Assembly: GCF_000758545.1 (NCBI RefSeq)
Contig: NZ_CP009279.1
Location: forward strand, 2,480,001-2,544,000
Source: Paenibacillus sp. FSL H7-0737
GTDB taxonomy: Bacteria; Bacillota; Bacilli; Paenibacillales; Paenibacillaceae
Direction: 5' to 3'
Length of the DNA: 64,000 bases
A program made the translations under genes and the position numbers. Positions 1-8,695 of this stretch are shown here, one piece after another. How positions within the stretch are numbered: position 1 is the stretch's first letter; each line of letters starts with the position of its first letter. The notes under the pieces were generated by a model. It was not told where the DNA came from. It ran no database searches and saw only the letters and a program-made list of their open reading frames with translations.

Positions 1-1
1 G

Positions 2-547
2 ACCTTTATCGAGACGCATAATACAGTGTCTATTGAAGCGGAGCATACCTCAAGTCGTGTTGCACAATCAGGGGTGGAATGGAAGACCATTGCTAACTAT
101 GGGCGTTCTTTATCCTCGGTTAAAATGTTTCCGGATACGGTATCTTTTGAACAGCCGGAGAATGCGCCTTATCTGGAATATCAGGTTTTAGTACAGCAGA
201 ATGCAGATTACAGCTTAACCGCGTATATTGCTCCGACAAATAACCTGTCACAGTTCAGTGGATTAAAATATGCGGTAGGCTTCGATGCACAGACGGCAGT
301 GATTACGGATGCTTTACCTACGGATTTTGCGGGCGGCAATCATGATAATGAACCGTGGTGCCGCGCGGTTATGAATAATATCCATACCGTGACCACCATT
401 CATGCTTTAACGAAGGGGATCCATACCCTCCGCTTTTACGGATTGGATGCGGGCCTGGTCCTGCAAAAGCTTGTGTTGTCCGCTGCGGAGCTGCCGTATT
501 CCTATTTGGGCCCAGAGGAGAGCTTCTATACTATGGGGACGCACTAA
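2..547 (+). CDS. GH115-like glycoside hydrolase, C-terminal part (partial)
   Basis: The reading frame is open to the left edge (frame 2), so this is the 3' end of a longer gene, and the internal GTG at 26 is not a real start. The visible ~181 residues resemble the C-terminal beta-rich domain of GH115 proteins: a VSIEAEH motif near the beginning, then a leY-x-V strand, a PTNNLSQFSG stretch and the terminal SYLGPEES motif that closes many GH115 proteins. GH115 enzymes remove glucuronic acid side chains from xylan. The catalytic domain lies outside the window, so activity cannot be judged. A weak stem (573-580 with 587-593) follows the stop and may be a terminator facing the convergent AraC gene. 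Confidence 0.72.
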   Translation, partial: TFIETHNTVSIEAEHTSSRVAQSGVEWKTIANYGRSLSSVKMFPDTVSFEQPENAPYLEYQVLVQQNADYSLTAYIAPTNNLSQFSGLKYAVGFDAQTAVITDALPTDFAGGNHDNEPWCRAVMNNIHTVTTIHALTKGIHTLRFYGLDAGLVLQKLVLSAAELPYSYLGPEESFYTMGTH

Positions 548-602
548 TTCATAGTTAGAGCTAATTGAAGGGCTGAATCCCCGAATGGTTCAGGGTCCTC
601 CG

Positions 603-1403
603 TTATTTCAAGGCAGATGACGGAGGATAACCCTTGATATTTTTGAAAACATTACTGAAGTAGGCGACATCTTGATAACCACAGTGCGCTGCTACTTCGG
701 ACACATTGAAGCCACCTGCGGACAGAATCATCTCGGCATTGTTCACCCGTACTTTATTTATGAATTCCTTATAGGTGGAACCGGTGTTTTGCTTGAACAG
801 CTTGCCAAGATATACAGGATTTAAAGCAACCAAATCAGCTAGTTCCTTGATCGCAACTTCCTCCGAATAATGATCCATAATATAGGTCATTACTTTTTGG
901 ATTCTCAGATCGATCAGAGGTGTCTCTTGATGGTGGGTTATGCTTAACAGGCGATATACGATCAGTTGAAAAATGGCTCTGGCCTTCATTTTATAAAAAG
1001 GCTGTTTGTCCATCCATACATGCGAGAAATCTTTGATGTCCGCTAGGATCTCTTTAGTTCTCCAGTTTTTGGTTACGGTCTCAAAAGGGAGCTGCACATG
1101 ATTGTCCTCCCCCTGCCAGAAGAAATTAAACGCAAAAGAACGCATGGGTGCCTCCTTAAAGGTCTGCGCTTCCCGAATACTTCCGGAAGGGGCATAGAGC
1201 ATATCACCAGCTTCAACCGTAAATTTCTCCCCATTAATAAAATAGTTCGATTTCCCTTCCACAATGAAGGTAAGGTCATGGAAATCAATTTTGCTCCTCG
1301 TTATCTCCCAATCCGGGAAGGATCTGCGGTCGACGAACAAAAAAACATTCGGAACTAGATTCTCATATTTGCCAATGTCCATTTCAGCCATTGCTCCTTC
1401 CAT
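603..1403 (-). CDS. AraC family transcriptional regulator
   Basis: A one-component regulator of about 266 residues. The N-terminal half looks like a cupin sugar-sensing domain (DLTFIVEGKSNYFINGE, AGDMLYAPSGS). The C-terminal ~100 residues carry the two AraC helix-turn-helix units (IKELADLVALNPVYLGKLFK; VSEVAAHCGYQDVAYFSNVFK) ending in GYPPS. The start is uncertain: the first ATG at 1403 has no Shine-Dalgarno, while an AAGGAG lies inside the first codons about 11 bases before the ATG at 1382, so MDIGKYEN may be the true beginning. It is the last gene of a minus-strand series after the acetylesterase and TetR genes and probably controls nearby polysaccharide genes. The ligand is unknown. Confidence 0.85.
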   Translation of the reverse strand: MEGAMAEMDIGKYENLVPNVFLFVDRRSFPDWEITRSKIDFHDLTFIVEGKSNYFINGEKFTVEAGDMLYAPSGSIREAQTFKEAPMRSFAFNFFWQGEDNHVQLPFETVTKNWRTKEILADIKDFSHVWMDKQPFYKMKARAIFQLIVYRLLSITHHQETPLIDLRIQKVMTYIMDHYSEEVAIKELADLVALNPVYLGKLFKQNTGSTYKEFINKVRVNNAEMILSAGGFNVSEVAAHCGYQDVAYFSNVFKNIKGYPPSSALK

Positions 1404-1476
1404 ATAACTAGAGCCGTACGAATACCGATTGGTATATTATACCGAAATGAAACCTATTACGAAAAGACTCTTTTAA

Positions 1477-2097
1477 TCATCGGGAATGCCGTACGCCATG
1501 CATAATGAAATCCTTGAATTGTCGGTCCGTTGCCCGGTCTTCCTCCGTAACCACACCGCCCCGCTGATGCGTAATAATAACGGCTTTTTGTAAATACATG
1601 AAATACAGGTGGGTGGACTTCTGCAGAATGTTCAACCACTTATTTTTTTCCTCCGGAGCCACTGCTATTGTGTCAAGCAGTATAAGTCGCGAATACCAGC
1701 CTTCCATAGCCTTCTTAAAGTCAGGCAGTTCTGCAGGATTCTTAGAAAGCGTGCTGTAGTAAACTCCAAAAATGGCATCATAGTAGATCAGTGATTCCTG
1801 ATGATCTCTTAGCGCCAAATATTTATCCAGAATGTTCTCCAGTGATTGTACCGGCTGTTCAAAATCAAAATCAAACAGCAGCTGTCCAAACATCCGCTCC
1901 AGGTTAAGGACATAGATTTGAGCGGCTAATTCTTCTTTGTCCTTATAATGATGATACAAAGTGCGCCGGGAGACCCCGGCTTGTTCTGCAATTTGAGCCA
2001 TATCCGTGCGCTCAATACCTTGAGCACAGAACAAGCTGAGCGCTGTATCCTTAATGATCTCCCTCGTCATTTGCATCTGCTTTTCACGCAAATTCAT
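1477..2097 (-). CDS. TetR family transcriptional regulator
   Basis: A 206-residue protein with a typical TetR N-terminal helix-turn-helix (AQIAEQAGVSRRTLYHHYKDKEELAAQIY, about residues 36-64) and an alpha-helical C-terminal ligand domain that matches nothing I can name. The start ATG has an AGGAGAG ribosome binding site six bases upstream. It starts 44 bases after the stop of the acetylesterase-like gene and is followed after 73 bases by the AraC gene on the same strand, so the three may be co-transcribed. No clear operator was identified. The inducer is unknown. Confidence 0.85.
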   Translation of the reverse strand: MNLREKQMQMTREIIKDTALSLFCAQGIERTDMAQIAEQAGVSRRTLYHHYKDKEELAAQIYVLNLERMFGQLLFDFDFEQPVQSLENILDKYLALRDHQESLIYYDAIFGVYYSTLSKNPAELPDFKKAMEGWYSRLILLDTIAVAPEEKNKWLNILQKSTHLYFMYLQKAVIITHQRGGVVTEEDRATDRQFKDFIMHGVRHSR

Positions 2098-2141
2098 TAA
2101 TTTTCTCTCCTGCCTTGTGCGAGTATTTCGCTAATTCTGTG

Positions 2142-3332
2142 CTATTTCTGAGCTGGCTTCGACGTCATGAGGAACTTGCTCCCAACTGAATAGGGTTTCT
2201 GATGGTTGACTGCATCACCTAGCCATTTCAGAAGCTTCACACCATCTTGTTCAGCCTGAAAGAAGGTCTCTCTGGTTGCAAAAGTGTGCGGGGTTGTACC
2301 CGTCTTAGCATTTAGCCCATAGTCGGTCAGATAGTAATAATAATTAGGTAAAGTGGCAGCTAAAGAAGATACAGATTGCCGCATTTCCTGTGACCATTCA
2401 TTAATAATGCGTTGATCTCTGGGCCCCTTGTAATCGTTGATGTTGTTCTGAAAGTGGATCAGAATCTCGTCAAATACCGAGTAGGATTGCAATATTACCG
2501 TATTCGCAGGCAGTAGATGACCGTTCGCTTTAAATGTTGCCCCGATGATATCCGCTTCAGGGGTATACCCAAAATTCTTAACGAAGTCTGCCTGCCATTC
2601 CTTATTCACAACATTTGGCCACTTGTCTGATTTCAGGAAGGAACTGTCTGAATATTGGAAGATCTCGGAGTCTTTGTAATGAGAGGCGATCTCCGGAGCC
2701 CAGAAGGCGGACCCGAATCCACCAGCACTTTCACCTGCAATTAGCAGTTTGCCGGGCTTTTCCACGTTGGCATATATCCAATCAAGGCTGCTTCGCACAT
2801 TATTGCTGCCGTTATAACGCATTGTAAAGGTACTGCCGTCCTCTTTTTTATATTCAGCCGTACGGTTACCGATATGGAAATCACCCGTCGAATAGGGAAG
2901 GTAGACCACATTCCATCCATGAAAAGGATTGGCAGGGTTATCCGTATCCATCATACCTCTCAGCAATGTCAGCATATAGAAGGGGATGTTCTGGAAATAG
3001 TTGCCCGTATCTCCACCTTTAATGAAGTTCATTAGCTTGATTGGGTGCGCGGCGCTTTGGGCATCCCAACTGGCCCCTCCCCCGGAAAAGAAGATGATCC
3101 AGTTATTAGTCTCCCCCTTTTTATTCCAGATAAAATACTCTGATCCATCACTTGAAATGACTTTTCCGTCCAGCTTGACTTTATTCCACTCATAAGGCTT
3201 CACTTCCGTGATTACGGGGGTGGCGGTGGCCGGTCTCTTGATCACAAAAGCGCTAATCGCAAGAATAGCAATCAAAGCAAGGCTCAATAATCCAATGCAT
3301 GTGAATATCGTAATTTTCCCCATTCTTCTCAT
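2142..3332 (-). CDS. Membrane-anchored pectin acetylesterase-like hydrolase
   Basis: About 396 residues. A hydrophobic segment (roughly residues 8-31) after a positively charged start suggests an uncleaved signal anchor, with the rest outside the cell. The body matches the pectinacetylesterase/Notum family: the oxyanion-type FFSGGGASWDAQ segment, VVYLPYSTGDFHIGN, and the nucleophile elbow GESAGGFGS with Ser about residue 202. A candidate catalytic His lies in TPHTFATRE. Family members remove acetyl or acyl groups from pectin and related polymers; the true substrate is not established. ATG at 3332 is preferred over ATG at 3338 because GGGAGAG is then seven bases upstream. It heads the minus-strand group with TetR and AraC. 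Confidence 0.78.
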   Translation of the reverse strand: MRRMGKITIFTCIGLLSLALIAILAISAFVIKRPATATPVITEVKPYEWNKVKLDGKVISSDGSEYFIWNKKGETNNWIIFFSGGGASWDAQSAAHPIKLMNFIKGGDTGNYFQNIPFYMLTLLRGMMDTDNPANPFHGWNVVYLPYSTGDFHIGNRTAEYKKEDGSTFTMRYNGSNNVRSSLDWIYANVEKPGKLLIAGESAGGFGSAFWAPEIASHYKDSEIFQYSDSSFLKSDKWPNVVNKEWQADFVKNFGYTPEADIIGATFKANGHLLPANTVILQSYSVFDEILIHFQNNINDYKGPRDQRIINEWSQEMRQSVSSLAATLPNYYYYLTDYGLNAKTGTTPHTFATRETFFQAEQDGVKLLKWLGDAVNHQKPYSVGSKFLMTSKPAQK

Positions 3333-3424
3333 ATACATCTCTCCCTTAATTGGAGTATACGCTACGTTAACTCATTGCGCAATGTGTATACTTAAATTCA
3401 AAATAAACAATCATAATCGAAAAA

Positions 3425-3470
3425 CGGGGTGTCCTCGCAGCCTTTTATACATGGCTACAGGGACACCCCG
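3425..3470 (-). terminator. Rho-independent terminator after the GH38 gene
   Basis: Perfect 10-bp arms CGGGGTGTCC / GGACACCCCG enclose a partly paired loop. Read on the minus strand the hairpin is followed by TTTTT, so it terminates the 1043-residue GH38 gene. It also insulates that gene from the acetylesterase-like gene. Confidence 0.85.
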
Positions 3471-3500
3471 ATTTTGTATGTTACTTCATTTAATTAGATT

Positions 3501-6500
3501 CTACACTTCGATTTCAAATGTTCTAATTTCGTAAGGTTCAAGTACAAAGGTAATGACAGGTTCAATGTGAACCTCACCTTCAGGACGTTCCATTAGATTA
3601 CACTCTTGCCACGAAATAATGTTCAAGTCGCTCGTCATATCAATCTGCTGGCGGCTTCCGGAATAGTCGTGAACACGTACAACTAATTTTTGACCATCTT
3701 CAGATTTCTTAAGGGCAGATACCATAACCGTATTCGTAGAAAGACGAATCATAGACTTTGTTTCTACTTCAGCTTGCCCCATGGTGCTCCGCAGTGGATT
3801 GTTGATGGACCAGGCTTGACGGACGGTATCACCTTGTAGCCAATCCCCAGTATGAGGCAGGATAGAGTAGGTGAATGAATGTTCGCCTTGATCCGCATCA
3901 GGGTCAGGGTGTGTTGCGGATTTGATTAGGGATAGACGCATCACATTATCCTTGATGTCGTAGCCATATTTGCAGTCATTCAGCAAGCTAACGCCATAAC
4001 CACGATCTGATAAATCTGCCCACTGATGACCCACAGTCTCGAATCTAGCGTAATCCCAGCTAGTGTTCCAGTGTGTTGGACGCTTAACATTACCGAACTG
4101 GATATCATAAGTGGCTTCGGTAGCTCGTATCGCAACAGGGAAGGCAACTTTCATTAGCTGTTTTTTCTCATGCCAGTCTACGTTCGTCACGAAGTCGATA
4201 CGACGATGCCCAGCGTGTAAGATCATTTGCTGTTTAATCGTGGAATCCATATAGCTCCATGTGAATTGCACAATACAACGCAATGAACCATTTTCTATGA
4301 CTTCAATGCTAGTGCAGTCGATCACTTCGCGCATTTTTTGCTGATAGTAGATGTCAATGTCCCAAGCTTCATGTGCTAATGGTTTATCCTCAAACACTTG
4401 GAACACATTACCGTGACTTCCATTAGCTAATACTTGACGCTGTTCGTGTTTATCATAGATGGATGACAATTGACCTTGCTCGTTCCACGCTATTTCAAGG
4501 TGAGGCGTTGAAATTCCTGATTCATTCAGCTTGAATGGAGTGCTTAGTGGCTCAGAATTCACATCTGCCACGAAGGAGATGGTGGTGTATCCGAGAGAAG
4601 GAATGTCGGACACTTCAATGATCCAACGGTCACCTTCACGCTGAGCTTGTAATGGTTTACCTTCTGTGTTTATCCAATGTCCTGTTTCCATGCCAGGCTC
4701 TATAGTAATTTCTACGAGCTCAGTTAATTCCCAAGAAGCATTGTTCCAGATGGTATATTTACCGGCTTCACTTCCGTTCACTAGTGCCTTCGTAGATTGT
4801 TCCCATACAGATTGACCAATGGCTTCGGCTTGAGCATATTCAATCGTACTGTCTTCGTACACTTCACGAATTGAAGAACCAGGAATAATATCATGGAATT
4901 GGTTACGCAAAATAATTCTCCAACCCTCGTCTAAATCGGACTGACGATAGTTCGACCAATCTTCAGACACCACACTTTGCAGTGCGTTTAGCCATTCCGC
5001 CTCGCGGTATAGCAGTTCAAGCTTGCGGTTCATCCGCTTATTGTAGGCTTGGCTAGTGTACGTGCCACGGTGATATTCTAAGTAAAGCTCACCATCCCAT
5101 ACATGGACATAACGATCTGTATTAGCAACGGTTTCTTGCAGATTACGGAAGTAATCTCCTGCTGTTCCTGTTTCAATCTTCGGTAGTCCTGGGAGATCGT
5201 TGAGTCTGCGGCGCATCTCTAGCATTTCGCGGTTAACCCCGCCGCCGCCATCACCATATCCGTAAGAAAGTAATAAATTGCGATTCACTTCTTTATCCCG
5301 GTACGTATCCCAAATTCCTTTTACAGTCTTAGGAATGATGCGGCCATTATAAGTGTAGAACCAAGAATCTTCTTCAGACCAAGGCTCTGGTGTTGTAATG
5401 AAGTGTGTTAATACTTCAGTGCCATCAATACCACGCCATTGGAAGGTATCATGTGGCATGCGGTTGTATTGATTCCAGCTAATTTTGGTGGTCATGAACG
5501 TATTAATTCCTGATTTTTTTAGAATTTGTGGCAAGGACCAGCTGTAGCCAAATACGTCCGGCAGCCATAAATAATCACATTCAACACCAAATTCATTACG
5601 CAAGAAGCGAGTACCATATAGCAATTGACGGACAAGAGACTCACCTGAGGTCAAGTTACAATCTGCCTCGAGCCACATGCCACCGCCAGCTTCCCAGCGT
5701 CCTTCAGCAACACGTTCACGAATCTTCTCATAGATTTCTGGATAATCGTTTTTGATGTATTCATAGAGCTGAGGTTGAGTCTGTAAAAAAGTATAGTCAG
5801 GGAACATTTCCATCAGACGGAGTACGGTCGAGAAGGAACGCGCACATTTCTCACGGGTATGCTTCAATTGCCATAACCAAGCTACATCAATATGGGTATG
5901 ACCAATACAGGTAACAGTAACTGGGGAAGACTTTTCCATTTTATTAATTTCATCACGCAAATAATTACGAGCTTCCTCGATCGAAGCGTAGAAGACCTCT
6001 GAACCTGGACGAGACCAGTCAATCAGAAGAAACGAGCGGTCTACTGTACTTAGCAGCTGTGTATATTCTGGTGTTTTTGAATCAAGTACGTTCAGCGTCT
6101 CAACTACAGCAAGTGCAGTAAAGTAGAAATCATCCGTTGCATCGTCCAGCCAACAAATTTCTGCCATACGAATGCCATGTGTTTGATCTTTTTTAGGACC
6201 GCCACCTTCTAGACCCGACCATAAACGGAAGGTAAGTGGAAGCTGCGTACCTACCGTTTCATCCGGCAAGAACACTTCTGTATGATTGGAATCTACACCT
6301 TGATAGGGTTTACCATTGTAAAAGAATAAAGATTCAAAGCCGGAATTGTTTCCGGCACCCGTCTCGCCAAAATCAAATCGACCCAGTACCCTGCGTCCTG
6401 CCCAAGAGGCGGGTACGTCTATCTGTGTCGTTAGCCATAAATACAAATCGCGGCCTTTCCAGGTATCGCCAACCTGTAGCTTAGACCATTCTCCATCCAC

Positions 6501-6632
6501 GGGTGGTTCCGCTGCAATTTCACCTTGTTCGTCAATCATAGAATTGAAAAAAGGAATGTGTATTCGATCCCGGTAACGATATTCGGAAATCTCGTTTAGT
6601 TGGGAGTTGAGTTTACGTTTGGTTAGAAACAT
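3501..6632 (-). CDS. Alpha-mannosidase, GH38
   Basis: A 1043-residue cytoplasmic enzyme without signal peptide. An N-terminal beta domain (about 1-235) precedes the GH38 catalytic domain. That domain has the zinc site HTHIDVAWLW (H245, H247, D249), the nucleophile motif WLPDVFGYSW (D359) and a later zinc His in NQFHDIIPGSS. Helical middle and C-terminal beta-sandwich domains follow. Family members cleave non-reducing alpha-mannosyl residues with retention. It belongs to the longer group of GH38 proteins and differs in architecture from the second GH38 at 18651. GGAGGG lies 11 bases before the ATG. It is transcribed away from the sensor kinase gene at 6881, from a shared upstream region. Its place next to a mannoside importer supports a role in manno-oligosaccharide breakdown. 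Confidence 0.93.
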   Translation of the reverse strand: MFLTKRKLNSQLNEISEYRYRDRIHIPFFNSMIDEQGEIAAEPPVDGEWSKLQVGDTWKGRDLYLWLTTQIDVPASWAGRRVLGRFDFGETGAGNNSGFESLFFYNGKPYQGVDSNHTEVFLPDETVGTQLPLTFRLWSGLEGGGPKKDQTHGIRMAEICWLDDATDDFYFTALAVVETLNVLDSKTPEYTQLLSTVDRSFLLIDWSRPGSEVFYASIEEARNYLRDEINKMEKSSPVTVTCIGHTHIDVAWLWQLKHTREKCARSFSTVLRLMEMFPDYTFLQTQPQLYEYIKNDYPEIYEKIRERVAEGRWEAGGGMWLEADCNLTSGESLVRQLLYGTRFLRNEFGVECDYLWLPDVFGYSWSLPQILKKSGINTFMTTKISWNQYNRMPHDTFQWRGIDGTEVLTHFITTPEPWSEEDSWFYTYNGRIIPKTVKGIWDTYRDKEVNRNLLLSYGYGDGGGGVNREMLEMRRRLNDLPGLPKIETGTAGDYFRNLQETVANTDRYVHVWDGELYLEYHRGTYTSQAYNKRMNRKLELLYREAEWLNALQSVVSEDWSNYRQSDLDEGWRIILRNQFHDIIPGSSIREVYEDSTIEYAQAEAIGQSVWEQSTKALVNGSEAGKYTIWNNASWELTELVEITIEPGMETGHWINTEGKPLQAQREGDRWIIEVSDIPSLGYTTISFVADVNSEPLSTPFKLNESGISTPHLEIAWNEQGQLSSIYDKHEQRQVLANGSHGNVFQVFEDKPLAHEAWDIDIYYQQKMREVIDCTSIEVIENGSLRCIVQFTWSYMDSTIKQQMILHAGHRRIDFVTNVDWHEKKQLMKVAFPVAIRATEATYDIQFGNVKRPTHWNTSWDYARFETVGHQWADLSDRGYGVSLLNDCKYGYDIKDNVMRLSLIKSATHPDPDADQGEHSFTYSILPHTGDWLQGDTVRQAWSINNPLRSTMGQAEVETKSMIRLSTNTVMVSALKKSEDGQKLVVRVHDYSGSRQQIDMTSDLNIISWQECNLMERPEGEVHIEPVITFVLEPYEIRTFEIEV

Positions 6633-6739
6633 GAGTAATAGCCCTCCATTATCTTGATGGGGGACGAGGATTATAAGACGTATAGGATGATTACAGGTTT
6701 GTTTGGGGGGTAGAAACCAACTATAGACGATTTTTAGCG

Positions 6740-6792
6740 AGATGTAAACTCATGATAAAGAAAAAGGTTGCAAGGAGGAAAGATTTACATCT
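6740..6792. promoter_or_regulatory. Interrupted inverted repeat in the GH38/sensor intergenic region
   Basis: AGATGTAAA (6740-6748) and TTTACATCT (6784-6792) are perfect complements. The complementarity continues into TTTTTAG on the left and AAAAA on the right if a four-base bulge is allowed. The spacer contains an AAGGAGG (6772-6778) with no start codon at normal spacing. It could be an operator for the nearby response regulator or an RNA hairpin in the leader. The sequence alone does not decide. Confidence 0.4.
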
Positions 6793-6797
6793 AAAAA

Positions 6798-6811
6798 TGA
6801 ATGCGCTCCCA
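6798..6811. promoter_or_regulatory. Candidate cre (CcpA) site
   Basis: TGAATGCGCTCCCA matches 12 of 14 positions of the cre consensus TGWAARCGYTWNCW. It lies about 70 bases before the sensor kinase start, downstream of any likely promoter, which is a usual place for a roadblock cre. Confidence 0.4.
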
Positions 6812-6880
6812 TTGCACAAAAAGAAAGGTGGTGTTAAGCTTCTAATCCTAAAGGCTAGATTTTGAAGGAAGGTGAATTTG

Positions 6881-8695
6881 TTGAATATAAAGAAATTTTA
6901 TCAAAATCATTTACGAAAAAAGCTGTTTAATAAAATTTTAGCTATATATTCATCCATCATCATTATTACGCTTATTGCCTCTTCCATTACCGTTTATAAA
7001 TACTATGAACAGACGATCACGCGTCAACATGTTGATGCTAATCGAGAGGTACTGGATTACGTGAGTTTATATATGAATCAGCAGTACGAAGGGATTCAAT
7101 TGGCCATCCAGCAAATTTATAGTGATGCTTCTGTAAGTGAGGATTTGTCCTACTTTTTGCAACATGATTATGGAGATTATCTTAAATATCGTTTAGATCA
7201 GTTTGCTGAAATTGGGAGCTTCGTACCCCATACATTCGATACTTACTTCAAAACGTATTTGAATCAGAAAAGTGGTATTTCTGATGTTATCTTATACAGC
7301 ACTGAGAAAGAATTTTATTATTTATATAAAAATAATACACGACAGCTCTACAAAAGAGATATAGATATTTCGGAGCAGAAATCACCCATACCCAAGAATG
7401 GTTGGGTTTCGCATGAGAAAAAATTATTACTTAAGGAAATAAGGGAAGACAATAACAATTTGTATACAATGACTAGGGAGCTTAAAGATCCGATTTCATT
7501 GAAAACGATCGGTATGCTCATTATAGATTTTGATGCTGAACTTATTTCAAAATGGCTTGGTACGAAAGGTACAGAGAATAATGGTCAAGTGTTGGTTCTA
7601 ACACCAAGCGGTGACGTCATATATGATTCCTTAGGAAGGTATATGGGACAGCAGTATCCGCATATCGCTGGTCTTTATTCAGACAACTGGACTGCACTGG
7701 ATGGATTATCCAAAGTTAACTTAAATACAACGAATAGCTCAGGTCTTATTGTGGCAGGAATCATTCAGAAGTCGCAGGTCAATAAAGAAATGGTGGTAGT
7801 ACGAAATTGGATTATCGGGATTACGGCAGCACTAATTGTTGCGGCAATGTCCATTACATACGGAATAATTTTACGTTTCTCTAAAAAAGTGAAGATCATT
7901 GTCAAATCTATGAAGCGCTTACAGGAAGGCGACTTAAGCACGCGCATTCATCTTAACCGGGAGGATGAATTGCAGCTCATTGCCAACAATTTTAACTATA
8001 TGTGTGAAAGACTAGAGCTGTATATTAATAAAGTTTACATTTCAGAAATTACGCAAAAAAATGCAGAACTCGTTGCTCTTCAATCGCAGATTAATCCGCA
8101 TTTTTTATATAATACGCTTGAAGCTATAAGGATGCGGGCTATTTCGCAAGGTGCGAAGGATGTAGGTCAGATGATTTACATTTTATCTACGTTATTCCGA
8201 ACAATGATTAAGAAAAGTATGGTTGTTACCATCGCTGATGAGATTGAATATTGCAATCTATATCTTGAGCTGTTTCAGATTAGGCATAAAGATAAGCTTC
8301 AAATCGAGTCACGAATAAGTCCAGTGGCTATGAATTGTTCTATCGTTAAACTGCTGATTCAGCCGGTCATTGAAAATTATATTGTTCACGGATTCAGGCC
8401 CGAACGCTCTGATAACCTAATCCGCATTGAAGTAACTGAATCAGACGGTAGCATTCAAATTGCTATCAGAGATAACGGAAATGGGATTATTCCCAGCAGG
8501 CTAACGGAACTTCAAAAAACACTTCAAGTCAGTATGCGAATGGATGCACCACCTTCCTCGCTTGGACTATGTAATGTGAATGAGCGAATTAAGCTTTATT
8601 ATGGGATTGAATATGGATTATCGATTGCTAGTGAGATCGGTGTAGGAACAACAGTCATCATGAATATACCAGTGGTAAGGGAGAGTATTAAATAA
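6881..8695 (+). CDS. YesM-type sensor histidine kinase
   Basis: A membrane sensor kinase of about 604 residues. A first transmembrane helix (about 18-38) is followed by a ~260-residue extracellular sensing domain, a second helix (about 305-328), a HAMP region (MKRLQEGDLSTRIHLNREDE) and a His_kinase/HATPase module with the phospho-acceptor motif INPHFLYNTLEAI and the N-box/G-box IRDNGNGI. TTG at 6881 is chosen because AAGGAAGG lies about eight bases upstream; an upstream in-frame GTG at 6872 would sit inside that ribosome site. The stop overlaps the start of the regulator gene by one base (TAATG), which implies translational coupling. By analogy with family members it senses an extracellular sugar, possibly through the binding lipoprotein encoded at 12502. 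Confidence 0.92.
   Translation: MNIKKFYQNHLRKKLFNKILAIYSSIIIITLIASSITVYKYYEQTITRQHVDANREVLDYVSLYMNQQYEGIQLAIQQIYSDASVSEDLSYFLQHDYGDYLKYRLDQFAEIGSFVPHTFDTYFKTYLNQKSGISDVILYSTEKEFYYLYKNNTRQLYKRDIDISEQKSPIPKNGWVSHEKKLLLKEIREDNNNLYTMTRELKDPISLKTIGMLIIDFDAELISKWLGTKGTENNGQVLVLTPSGDVIYDSLGRYMGQQYPHIAGLYSDNWTALDGLSKVNLNTTNSSGLIVAGIIQKSQVNKEMVVVRNWIIGITAALIVAAMSITYGIILRFSKKVKIIVKSMKRLQEGDLSTRIHLNREDELQLIANNFNYMCERLELYINKVYISEITQKNAELVALQSQINPHFLYNTLEAIRMRAISQGAKDVGQMIYILSTLFRTMIKKSMVVTIADEIEYCNLYLELFQIRHKDKLQIESRISPVAMNCSIVKLLIQPVIENYIVHGFRPERSDNLIRIEVTESDGSIQIAIRDNGNGIIPSRLTELQKTLQVSMRMDAPPSSLGLCNVNERIKLYYGIEYGLSIASEIGVGTTVIMNIPVVRESIK

Noticed and set aside
1431..1443. GGTATATTATACC palindrome upstream of the first AraC gene
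   Set aside because: It is A/T-rich and coincides with a likely -10 TATAAT on the minus strand, so it is not convincing as an operator.
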